This document shows, piece after piece, positions 1 to 6,601 of a stretch of 6,640 nucleotides of DNA. The notes below the pieces were generated by a model, which was not told where the DNA came from, made no database searches, and saw nothing but the letters and a program-made list of their open reading frames with translations. The position numbers and the translations under genes were made by a program. Source of the DNA: UBA6382 sp964596865 (lineage in GTDB: Bacteria > Bacteroidota > Bacteroidia > Bacteroidales > Bacteroidaceae); contig CAZQVW010000151.1 in NCBI GenBank assembly GCA_964596865.1, positions 1 through 6,640 on the forward strand, in the 5' to 3' direction. Each line of letters starts with the position of its first letter. The stretch's first letter is position 1.

Positions 1-950
1 AGCATATATAAAGCGAGGTTGCCCATCGTGCGGCGTAGGTTAATCTCCACACAGGGGTGGAGCATGTAGCGGTCGTCCTGCTTCACCACCATCATATCCA
101 CTCCTATCGGTCCGAGATACCTGTTTATTAGAACATTGGACAGTGTTTCTATGAGGCTGTCGCGCACCGAGGCCAAGACATCCCGATTGATGTAGGCGCA
201 GATACGGTCTTCTAAAAAATCCTGCGGGGCCACGATGTTGCCTGTGTAGGTGTTGTTGCCGCGCGTGAGAAAGACGGAAAGGCCGTCATAGCAAACGCCG
301 GATTTGTGGCAAGTAAACTCCATGGCAAAGTCGATTACCTTATTATAATAAGGCTCCACTTCCACGCCGCCTTGTTCACGGATGCATCGCAGGGCCCATT
401 GGCGGGTCTTGGGCGTGATGAATGTGCACACGGGGCGCAATCCGCGCCCGCTACTGGAGTATGGCTCTTTAATTATGTGTGTGGGAGAGGGTAGGGGGGC
501 GGTCTTTCCTCCCGTGATGGGTGAAGAAGAGACCAAAAGATTGTCATTCCCTTTCGCTGGTTGGATGGGCGGGAGCGGAAAAGCGTCTGAAAATGCCTCG
601 GGCGAAGTGATGAACGCGCTTTCGCCAACGAGGGGGAGGCCGCGCAGGTTGCGGCGCAGTTGTTTCAGTACCTCCACGGCTGTACGGCGCGAACTGAGAG
701 TCCGAATGTCGGCCAATTGTTCATTGGTGGGCAGATTGGTGTATCCGGCCTTTTGCAAAGAATGTACTAACGAGGCATCCCACCCCCACACGGGGGCATC
801 GGGTGTGTAGCCCTCAAACGGCTGGGGCAATAGACGGCGCAGCGGTTGCAAATCGCGCTCCATGGCCCTCACTACGGCGGGCGGAGTGATAGCTTTGATG
901 CCGTGAGCCAATGAAATGTCGTGCGAAAAATTAAATAAATGTATGGTCAC
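1..950 (-). CDS. ATP-grasp-like protein, N-terminal part (continues past the left edge)
   Basis: This frame is open from a GTG at 950 to the window edge, giving 316 codons with no stop. The protein begins MTIHLFNFSHDISLAHG, resembling the N-terminus of a conserved Bacteroidetes protein that starts with a 'NPEHD.ALA' type motif. Residues 161-171 (KEPYSSSGRGL) fit an ATP-grasp lysine plus a small-residue/glycine loop. YYNKVIDFAMEF (201-212), GPIGVDMM (280-287) and HPCVEINLRRTMG (298-310) fit the later nucleotide- and metal-binding strands, with E302 and N304 as likely Mg ligands. ATP-grasp enzymes join a carboxylate to an amine or thiol using ATP; the substrate here is unknown. An in-frame TAA lies 9 bases before the GTG with no ATG between, and the next ATG (residue 30) would remove the conserved N-terminus, so GTG is the best start. 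Residues 122-158 are a Pro/Ser-rich insert. It is transcribed divergently from the ATPase. The family call is from motifs only, without a database search. Confidence 0.8.
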   Translation of the reverse strand, partial: MTIHLFNFSHDISLAHGIKAITPPAVVRAMERDLQPLRRLLPQPFEGYTPDAPVWGWDASLVHSLQKAGYTNLPTNEQLADIRTLSSRRTAVEVLKQLRRNLRGLPLVGESAFITSPEAFSDAFPLPPIQPAKGNDNLLVSSSPITGGKTAPLPSPTHIIKEPYSSSGRGLRPVCTFITPKTRQWALRCIREQGGVEVEPYYNKVIDFAMEFTCHKSGVCYDGLSVFLTRGNNTYTGNIVAPQDFLEDRICAYINRDVLASVRDSLIETLSNVLINRYLGPIGVDMMVVKQDDRYMLHPCVEINLRRTMGNLALYM

Positions 951-954
951 AGTG

Positions 955-962
955 CAAAATTA
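955..962 (-). promoter_or_regulatory. Bacteroidetes -7 promoter element (TAATTTTG) for the ATP-grasp gene
   Basis: Read on the minus strand this is TAATTTTG, an exact match to the Bacteroidetes -7 consensus TAnnTTTG. It ends only four bases before the GTG start codon, so transcription would begin at or just inside the coding sequence and give a leaderless or nearly leaderless message. No convincing TTTG -33 box is visible about 20 bases upstream. Confidence 0.5.
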
Positions 963-980
963 CGGCTTTCTGTGTTTATT

Positions 981-1000
981 TTGCGAATTAGAGGTCGCAA
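981..1000. promoter_or_regulatory. Possible operator between the divergent promoters (TTGCGA-N8-TCGCAA)
   Basis: A perfect inverted repeat has 6-base arms, TTGCGA (981-986) and TCGCAA (995-1000), with an 8-base spacer. Its centre (990.5) is almost equidistant from the minus-strand -7 box (955-962) and the plus-strand -7 box (1017-1024), so it covers the region where both -33 contacts would lie. A dimeric regulator bound here could control both genes. A 6-base repeat can occur by chance, so the call rests mainly on position. Confidence 0.3.
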
Positions 1001-1016
1001 TTTAATAGTTTTTTTA

Positions 1017-1024
1017 TACTTTTG
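1017..1024 (+). promoter_or_regulatory. Bacteroidetes -7 promoter element (TACTTTTG) for the ATPase gene
   Basis: TACTTTTG matches the TAnnTTTG consensus exactly. It lies 89 bases before the ATPase start codon, predicting a transcript start near 1030 and a leader of about 85 bases. The -33 region is not a clear TTTG, so the promoter may be weak or regulator-dependent. Confidence 0.5.
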
Positions 1025-1050
1025 CAGCCGAAAGTTTGATTATACTCCAC

Positions 1051-1073
1051 CCGCCAACACGATAAGTGGGCGG
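1051..1073 (+). other. Hairpin in the 5' leader of the ATPase mRNA
   Basis: CCGCC (1051-1055) pairs with GGCGG (1069-1073) and, after a two-base bulge (AA), CAC (1058-1060) pairs with GTG (1066-1068) around the loop GATAA. This GC-rich stem lies about 40 bases upstream of the ATPase start in the predicted leader. It is not followed by a T-run, so it is not an intrinsic terminator. It could affect message stability or translation; that role is inferred. Confidence 0.4.
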
Positions 1074-1113
1074 TAATGGCGTATATATCTAATAACCGAA
1101 AACAGAAGCCAGA

Positions 1114-2298
1114 ATGGAAAATTTCTTTCAACGCCACGCTTATCTATTGGAGCACACGGATTTGTCGATGACACGCCCGTTGATGAACGACATTGATTGG
1201 AAATACCGCCTAATCGGTATCAAGGGCCCGCGAGGTGTGGGTAAGACCACTTTCTTACTGCAATACGCCAAGAAAAACTATAGTTACTCTATGGGGCGCT
1301 GCTTGTATGTGAGCATGAATAGTTTCTATTTTCGCGGCAGAGGATTGTTTGATTTTGCGCAGGAGTTTGTGAAGCGCGGCGGCAGGGTATTAATTGTAGA
1401 CCAACTGTTTAAGCAGGCCGGATGGCGGCAAGAACTTTGTCAATGCTACCACGCGCTGCCCGTTCTGCAGATAGTCTTTGCCACCACCACGGTGGAGGAG
1501 CCCGGCACGGAGGACGATGAGTTGTCTCATCTGGCCCATTTCTATGTGCTCCACGGATTTTCGTTCCGCGAATACATCAATATGCAGGCCGGATTCGACA
1601 TTCCCCGCTATACGCTGGACGATGTCCTCCACCGCACGGAGGAAGTGCAGCGCAGCATACTGATGAAAGTGAGGCCGTGGATATTCCTGCAAAGTTATCT
1701 CCATCATGGCTATTATCCCTTCTATATTGAGAAGCATAATTTCACTGAAAACCTGCTGAAATCCATCAATGCTATGATTGAGGTGGACATCTTGTTTACC
1801 AAGCAGATAGATGTGAAATATGTGGGCAGGCTTAAGACTCTGCTCTACCTCCTTGTGGTGGACGGCAACGAGTCGCCAAACGTCAGCAACCTGGCAAAGG
1901 AAATCAATACCTCCAGAGCCACGGTTATGAACTATATGACTGATTTGGAGGAGGCCCGCTTGATTCACCAAATCTATAAGCACGGCACCACCGGCCCCAA
2001 AAAGCCCTCACGTGTGCTCACGCATAATACCAATCTGCTGTATGCCATCCTTAGTGGCGCGCCCTCCGACCAAGAGGTGATGGAGACTTTCTTCACCAAC
2101 AGTATCTGGCGCCATCATAAGGTGGAGACCACCCGCCGGTCCAATGTCTTCGTCGTAGACGATGATATGGAGATTTGCGTGTGCGATAAAAACTCTAAGA
2201 GACGCGCTAAAGACGTAAATCTCTACTATGCCCGCTATAATACCGAGGTTTCGCGCGATGGCGACATCCCTCTTTGGCTGTTTGGTTTCCTGTATTAG
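1114..2298 (+). CDS. AAA-type ATPase of the AAA_14/DUF4143-like group, with altered catalytic residues
   Basis: A 394-residue cytoplasmic protein with no signal peptide or membrane segment. Residues 1-37 match the conserved family N-terminus (RPLMNDIDWKYRLIGIKG). Walker A is GPRGVGKT (38-45). The Walker B strand is RVLIVDQLFK (91-100): D96 is kept, but the usual DE is DQ, so the catalytic Glu is Gln97 (codon CAA, 1402-1404). The usual 'GSS' sensor strand is VFATTT (121-126). HGFSFREYINMQ (147-158) is the family's 'GLSFREYL' segment. Residues 253-288 look like a winged helix. The C-terminus keeps IPLWLFGFLY, but the nuclease-like 'FEVGGK' strand expected before it reads ICVCDK (353-358). Relatives are often annotated as orphan ATPases, some linked to toxin-antitoxin systems or defence, with no firm function. 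The protein probably binds ATP but may hydrolyse it poorly (inference). It is full length and not frameshifted. The start at 1114 preserves the whole conserved N-terminus and follows an A-rich stretch without a Shine-Dalgarno box. Confidence 0.88.
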   Translation: MENFFQRHAYLLEHTDLSMTRPLMNDIDWKYRLIGIKGPRGVGKTTFLLQYAKKNYSYSMGRCLYVSMNSFYFRGRGLFDFAQEFVKRGGRVLIVDQLFKQAGWRQELCQCYHALPVLQIVFATTTVEEPGTEDDELSHLAHFYVLHGFSFREYINMQAGFDIPRYTLDDVLHRTEEVQRSILMKVRPWIFLQSYLHHGYYPFYIEKHNFTENLLKSINAMIEVDILFTKQIDVKYVGRLKTLLYLLVVDGNESPNVSNLAKEINTSRATVMNYMTDLEEARLIHQIYKHGTTGPKKPSRVLTHNTNLLYAILSGAPSDQEVMETFFTNSIWRHHKVETTRRSNVFVVDDDMEICVCDKNSKRRAKDVNLYYARYNTEVSRDGDIPLWLFGFLY

Positions 2299-2417
2299 CG
2301 GAGCGGTCGCCCGTATTTAGGAAGGCGGTCTTTGATATTAGGAAGACGGCCTCTCGTATTTGGAGTCCGGTCTCCGATATTTGGAGTTCGGTCTCCTATT
2401 TTAGGCGGGTGGACGTG
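2293..2417. repeat. Tandem array of about 21-bp units overlapping the ATPase stop codon
   Basis: Five recognisable units start at 2293, 2314, 2336, 2357 and 2378 (lengths 21, 22, 21, 21 and 19), and a degenerate sixth starts at 2397. Each opens with TATT, usually followed by an AGGA or TGGA stretch, and units 1-5 share a CGG(T/C)C core. Units four and five are most alike (TATTTGGAGTCCGGTCTCC against TATTTGGAGTTCGGTCTCC) and each can fold as GGAG-N6-CTCC. The first unit's TATTAG is the final Tyr codon plus the TAG stop of the ATPase gene. The array lies between that gene and the nifJ promoter. Its function is unknown; candidates are a transcript 3' end structure, a protein-binding array with one site per two helical turns, or a variable-number repeat. 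Confidence 0.75.
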
Positions 2418-2491
2418 GCATTTTTCCATAACAATCCGGGCTTGGCGCAACTAACATACGTGCCAAATTTCATTGTTTGCGGAAAAAACAC

Positions 2492-2499
2492 TAACTTTG
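2492..2499 (+). promoter_or_regulatory. nifJ promoter -7 element (TAACTTTG)
   Basis: TAACTTTG is an exact TAnnTTTG match. TTTC at 2468-2471 is a near match to the -33 TTTG box at a spacing of 20 bases; the perfect TTTG at 2476-2479 is too close (12 bases). Transcription would start near 2505, giving a leader of about 90 bases before the nifJ ATG. This is the best promoter in the window. Confidence 0.65.
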
Positions 2500-2549
2500 C
2501 ATATAATACTGAAGATAAGTGCCCAATACCAGCGCTTATAATCGGTATG

Positions 2550-2597
2550 ACATACACACTCTACAAACAAAATACACATACATACTACAAACACAAT
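2550..2597 (+). promoter_or_regulatory. G-free, A/C-rich leader of nifJ replacing a Shine-Dalgarno site
   Basis: From 2550 until the G of the nifJ start codon (2598) there is no G on the plus strand, a run of 48 bases made of A, C and some T. CTACAAACA occurs twice, at 2561-2569 and 2585-2593. Such RNA can hardly fold, and there is no Shine-Dalgarno sequence. Bacteroidetes genes commonly start from unstructured A-rich leaders, so this fits a strongly translated gene and supports the ATG at 2596 as the start. Confidence 0.55.
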
Positions 2598-5500
2598 GGC
2601 AAAAGAAAAGAAATTTATGACCGTGGACGGCAATGAGGCTGCCGCCCACGTAGCCTACATGTTTTCGGAGGTAGCCGCAATCTACCCTATCACTCCGTCC
2701 TCGCCTATGGCGGAGCATGTGGACGAATGGGCTTGTAAAAACCGCAAGAACCTCTTCGGCGATACCGTAACGGTGCAGGAAATGCAATCCGAGGCCGGCG
2801 CTGCCGGTGCAGTACACGGTTCGCTGCAGGCCGGAGCCCTCACCACCACGTTCACAGCCTCGCAGGGCTTGCTGCTGATGATTCCGAATATGTATAAGAT
2901 TGCCGGTGAATTGCTGCCCTGCGTGTTCCACGTTTCGGCCAGAACACTGGCAACCCATTCGCTCTGTATCTTTGGCGACCACGGCGATGTGATGGCTTGT
3001 CGTCAGACGGGCTTCGCCATGCTTTGCGAGGGCTCTGTACAGGAGGTGATGGATCTTGCCGCCGTTGCCCACCTTTCCGCTATCAAGGGCAGGGTGCCGT
3101 TCCTTAATTTCTTCGATGGATTCCGCACCAGCCACGAATATCAGAAGATTGAGGCCATTGACCAGGAAGACCTCCGCCCGCTGGTGGATATGGACGCCCT
3201 TAAGGCTTTCCGCGAGCGTGCCCTGTCGCCTAATCACCCCCATGCCACCGGTATGGCCGAAAACCCCGAGACTTTCTTCGCTCATCGCGAGGCCAGCAAC
3301 CCATATTATAATGCTATCCCCGGTATTGTAGAAGAATACATGAAGGAAGTTAGCAAGATTTGCGGCCGCGAATACAAACTGTTCTCCTATTACGGTGATC
3401 CCGAGGCCGAGCGAATTATTATCCTTATGGGTAGCGCCACTGAAGCCGCCCGCGAAGCTATCGACTATATGAATAAGCGCGGCGACAAGGTGGGTATGGT
3501 GAGTGTTCACCTCTATCGCCCCTTCTCTGTGAAGCATCTGTTGGCTGCCGTGCCCAAGACGGTGAAGCGCATCGCTGTGCTTGACCGCACCAAGGAGCCC
3601 GGTGCCGCCGGTGAGCCCTTGTATCTGGATGTCCGCGACGCATTCTATGGTCAGCAAAACGCTCCGCTCATCGTGGGCGGCCGTTATGGTTTGGGCTCCG
3701 CTGATACTACGCCCACTATGATTATCTCCGTATTCGACAACCTCGCTCTCCCGCAGCCTAAGAATCATTTCTCCCTTGGTGTGGTGGACGATGTTACCTA
3801 TGAGTCCCTCCCGCTGGAGAAAGAGATGGCTCTTGGCGGCGAAGGCATCTTTGAAGCAAAATTCTACGGACTTGGCGCTGACGGCACCGTGGGCGCCAAC
3901 AAAAATTCCGTGAAGATTATCGGCGACAACACCGATAAATTCTGCCAGGCCTACTTCTCTTACGATTCCAAGAAGTCGGGCGGTTTCACTTGCTCGCATT
4001 TGCGTTTCGGCGATACGCCTATTCGCTCTACATACCAAATTAAGACGCCTAATTTTGTGGCTTGCCATGTTCAGGCCTACCTGCGTATGTATGATGTGCT
4101 GCGCGGCCTACGCGATGGCGGCACATTCCTGCTCAATACCATCTGGGACGGCGATGAACTGGTGCATAATCTGCCTAATAATGTAAAGAAATACTTTGCT
4201 AAGCATAATATCACCGTTTATTACATCAACGCTACCAAAATCGCGCAGGAAATTGGACTTGGCAACCGCACAAACACAATTCTCCAGTCCGCTTTCTTCC
4301 GTATTACCAAGGTAATCCCCGTAGATCTCGCCATTGATCAGATGAAGAAGTTCATTGTTAAGAGTTATGGCAACAAGGGTCAGGATGTGGTGAACATGAA
4401 TTATCAAGCTGTGGATCGCGGCGGCGAATACAAGCAGCTCGCTGTGGATCCCGCCTGGGCAAATCTGGAGGACGATGCTCCTGTTCAGCGCGAAGAGCCG
4501 GAATTCATCAGTCGTCTGGTGCGCCCCATCAATGCCCAGAACGGCGACCTGTTGCCTGTGTCGGCTTATAATGATGTGGCCGACGGCGCTTGGCAACAGG
4601 GCACTGCTGCTTACGAGAAGCGCGGAGTGGCAGCTTTCGTGCCCGTTTGGGATAGCGAAAACTGTGTGCAGTGCAACCGCTGTTCGTTTGTCTGCCCGCA
4701 CGCCGCCATCCGCCCGTTTGTGATGAACGAATCGGAAAAGGCCGGTTTCACCCCCAGCACTCTCGAAATCAAAGCCCCCGCAGCGCTCAAGGGTATGCAG
4801 ATGCGCATACAGGTGGACGTGATGGATTGCCTCGGTTGCGGCAACTGCGTGGATGTCTGCCTCGGCAAGAAAGTGAATGGCGAGACCGTCAAGGCGCTGA
4901 AGATGGTGCCGTTGGAGGGTCAAGAAGAAGAGCAAAAGAATTGGGATTACTGCGTGAAGAATGTAAGTTCCAAGCAAGACCTCATCGATATTACACAGAA
5001 CCCGCGCGTCAGCCAGTTTGCCACCCCGCTGTTTGAGTTCTCCGGTGCTTGCTCCGGTTGCGGCGAGACTCCTTATGTGAAACTGATTTCCCAGCTCTTT
5101 GGCGACCGTCAGATGATTGCCAACGCCACGGGCTGCTCCTCTATTTATTCCGGTTCGATTCCCTCCACGCCTTACACCAAGAACGCCAAGGGTCAGGGTC
5201 CGGCATGGTCAAATTCTTTGTTTGAGGACTTCTGCGAATACGGCCTGGGTATGGTATTGGCCACAAAGAAGATGCGCAACCGCATTGAGAGCCACTTGAA
5301 AGAGGCTATCGCTTCCGAGAAGATCCCCGCAGAGATGAAAGTCGCAGCTCAAGAATGGATTGACGGCCGCGAGGACGCCAAGGCTTCCAAGGCCGCAGCC
5401 GACAAGCTCGTGCCGCTGATTGAGACCGGCGCAAAGAATGGCTGCCCCATCTGCACGGCATTGAAAGATTTGGAGGACTATTTGGTTAAGCGCAGCCAGT

Positions 5501-6165
5501 GGATTATCGGTGGCGATGGCGCCAGCTACGACATCGGTTACGGTGGTTTGGATCACGTGGTGGCCAGCGGTGAGGACGTTAATATCCTCGTGCTCGACAC
5601 GGAGGTTTATTCCAATACCGGCGGCCAGGCCAGCAAAGCCACGCCTATCGGTGCTATCGCCCAGTTTGCAGCCAGTGGTAAGAGGGTGAAGAAGAAAGAC
5701 CTCGGTCTGATGCAGACCACCTACGGCTATGTTTATGTGGCGCAGGTGGCTATGGGCGCTGATCAAGCTCAGTGCCTGAAGGCTATCCGCGAGGCCGAGG
5801 CTTATCACGGCCCATCGATTATCATTGCCTACGCTCCCTGTATCAACCACGGTTTGAAGGCCAAGGGTGGTATGGGCAAGAGCCAGGCCGAGGAAGCAAA
5901 GGCAGTGGAATGCGGCTATTGGCACTTGTGGCGCAACAATCCGGAGTTAGCCAAGCAGGGCAAGAATCCGTTTACTCTGGATTCCAAGGCTCCGCAGTGG
6001 GATAAATTCCAGGCCTATCTGGATGGCGAGGTGCGCTTCCTGTCTCTGAAGAAAGCCTATCCCGCAGAGGCGCAGGAGCTCTATGATGCCACTGAGCACG
6101 CCGCTCAACAGCGCTATCGCACTTATATCCGCAAGTCTCAAGAAGACTGGAGTCAAGAAGCTTAA
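2596..6165 (+). CDS. nifJ: Pyruvate:ferredoxin (flavodoxin) oxidoreductase, homodimeric single-chain type
   Basis: Converts pyruvate, CoA and oxidised ferredoxin or flavodoxin to acetyl-CoA, CO2 and reduced carrier, the central oxygen-sensitive step of anaerobic pyruvate breakdown in the cytoplasm. The 1189 residues carry every expected domain. The N-terminal pyrimidine-binding thiamine diphosphate domain has YPITPSSPMAE (30-40) with T33, E66 and R116 at the substrate and cofactor positions. A transketolase-C-like domain lies at about 256-410 and the CoA/gamma domain at about 415-625 (FYGLGADGTVGANKN). The two-[4Fe-4S] ferredoxin domain has C690, C693, C696, C700 and C745, C748, C751, C755. 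The C-terminal thiamine domain holds the proximal cluster ligands C819, C822, C847 and C1082, and the GDG (973-975) to N1007 cofactor motif. Length is normal for bacterial NifJ; the tail is shorter than in the 1232-residue Desulfovibrio africanus enzyme. No frameshift or lost ligand is seen. It is monocistronic, with its own promoter and a strong terminator. The nif name is historical; nothing here suggests nitrogen fixation. Confidence 0.98.
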   Translation: MAKEKKFMTVDGNEAAAHVAYMFSEVAAIYPITPSSPMAEHVDEWACKNRKNLFGDTVTVQEMQSEAGAAGAVHGSLQAGALTTTFTASQGLLLMIPNMYKIAGELLPCVFHVSARTLATHSLCIFGDHGDVMACRQTGFAMLCEGSVQEVMDLAAVAHLSAIKGRVPFLNFFDGFRTSHEYQKIEAIDQEDLRPLVDMDALKAFRERALSPNHPHATGMAENPETFFAHREASNPYYNAIPGIVEEYMKEVSKICGREYKLFSYYGDPEAERIIILMGSATEAAREAIDYMNKRGDKVGMVSVHLYRPFSVKHLLAAVPKTVKRIAVLDRTKEPGAAGEPLYLDVRDAFYGQQNAPLIVGGRYGLGSADTTPTMIISVFDNLALPQPKNHFSLGVVDDVTYESLPLEKEMALGGEGIFEAKFYGLGADGTVGANKNSVKIIGDNTDKFCQAYFSYDSKKSGGFTCSHLRFGDTPIRSTYQIKTPNFVACHVQAYLRMYDVLRGLRDGGTFLLNTIWDGDELVHNLPNNVKKYFAKHNITVYYINATKIAQEIGLGNRTNTILQSAFFRITKVIPVDLAIDQMKKFIVKSYGNKGQDVVNMNYQAVDRGGEYKQLAVDPAWANLEDDAPVQREEPEFISRLVRPINAQNGDLLPVSAYNDVADGAWQQGTAAYEKRGVAAFVPVWDSENCVQCNRCSFVCPHAAIRPFVMNESEKAGFTPSTLEIKAPAALKGMQMRIQVDVMDCLGCGNCVDVCLGKKVNGETVKALKMVPLEGQEEEQKNWDYCVKNVSSKQDLIDITQNPRVSQFATPLFEFSGACSGCGETPYVKLISQLFGDRQMIANATGCSSIYSGSIPSTPYTKNAKGQGPAWSNSLFEDFCEYGLGMVLATKKMRNRIESHLKEAIASEKIPAEMKVAAQEWIDGREDAKASKAAADKLVPLIETGAKNGCPICTALKDLEDYLVKRSQWIIGGDGASYDIGYGGLDHVVASGEDVNILVLDTEVYSNTGGQASKATPIGAIAQFAASGKRVKKKDLGLMQTTYGYVYVAQVAMGADQAQCLKAIREAEAYHGPSIIIAYAPCINHGLKAKGGMGKSQAEEAKAVECGYWHLWRNNPELAKQGKNPFTLDSKAPQWDKFQAYLDGEVRFLSLKKAYPAEAQELYDATEHAAQQRYRTYIRKSQEDWSQEA

Positions 6166-6223
6166 AAAATTTCGATAACTACTCGCACTAAGGGCGCACG
6201 CCTTATTGAGCGCAGTATAAATG

Positions 6224-6268
6224 CTCCCGCAACAGACGTTTTGATATGTCTGTTGCGGGAGTTTTTTT
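6224..6268 (+). terminator. Intrinsic terminator of nifJ
   Basis: CTCCCGCAACAGAC (6224-6237) and GTCTGTTGCGGGAG (6248-6261) form a perfect 14-bp stem around a 10-base loop, followed at once by seven T residues (6262-6268). It lies 58 bases after the nifJ stop, with no other gene between. On the minus strand no comparable T-run follows the stem, so it acts for plus-strand transcription. Confidence 0.95.
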
Positions 6269-6436
6269 GTTTGTATACGCCAAAATAAAGTGTTGTGAAT
6301 ACTGGATTTACGCACTCTTCTTTGCTCTGTGGAGCCGTTGCTCAATCCAGACGAGTAAGTTTTCGCTACGTTGCCCGGTGCCGGATTGTAATTGTTATTA
6401 TCCTACACGGCAAAAAGTGTTTGTTTTGGTCATGTA

Positions 6437-6555
6437 AGGGCGGTTCAGCCGCGTAGCGGCGTGGTCAGGGTCCCCACGGCAAATTTATTTGGAGAGGGGT
6501 GGCGGTTAGTCCATCCCTTTGTTGTTATCCGCAATAGAATTTGCGGAAAAAATTC
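6437..6555. repeat. GC-rich hairpin-bearing block, possible interspersed repeat
   Basis: This block differs in composition from the AT-richer sequence on both sides. It contains GCCGC-GTA-GCGGC (6448-6460), the inverted repeat CAAAT-TT-ATTTG (6480-6491), and TCCGCAA-N6-TTGCGGA (6528-6547). GAATTT (6537-6542) can also pair with AAATTC (6550-6555), which would compete with the last stem. The mix of short palindromes and G-runs outside any gene is typical of dispersed intergenic repeats. There is no second copy in this window, so the repeat status is inferred. Confidence 0.3.
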
Positions 6556-6601
6556 TGGAAATCCCGTCGTTATGTCACTTCCAATCGTTTTGACTATCGT
6601 T

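Noticed and set aside
382..810. A 142-codon plus-strand frame, with a smaller one at 306-494
   Set aside because: Both are antisense to the ATP-grasp frame, whose minus-strand motifs (KEPYSSSGRG, HPCVEINLRR) are clearly the real coding signal.
1390..1983. A 197-codon minus-strand frame
   Set aside because: It is antisense to the ATPase, whose Walker A and family motifs establish the plus strand as coding.
2291..2420. CRISPR array as an explanation for the 21-bp repeats
   Set aside because: The units are directly adjacent with no spacers and are imperfect, and no cas gene is present.
2476..2488. Thirteen bases TTTGCGGAAAAAA shared with 6540-6552
   Set aside because: A single 13-base match of simple, A-rich sequence can occur by chance in 6.6 kb, and the surroundings do not match.
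2536..4068. A 510-codon open frame on the minus strand
   Set aside because: It is antisense to the conserved 5' half of nifJ and runs back through the nifJ promoter. Long antisense frames arise from the codon bias of a strong gene. The product is rich in His, Gly and Ala and matches no family I recognise.
4108..5925. Long minus-strand frames within nifJ (4108-4977 and 5209-5925)
   Set aside because: They are antisense shadows of the ferredoxin and C-terminal thiamine domains, with no promoter and no recognisable motifs.
6302..6350. Inverted repeat CTGGATT ... AATCCAG with a 35-base interior
   Set aside because: Seven-base arms at this spacing are expected several times by chance in a window of this size, and no further structure or T-run supports it.
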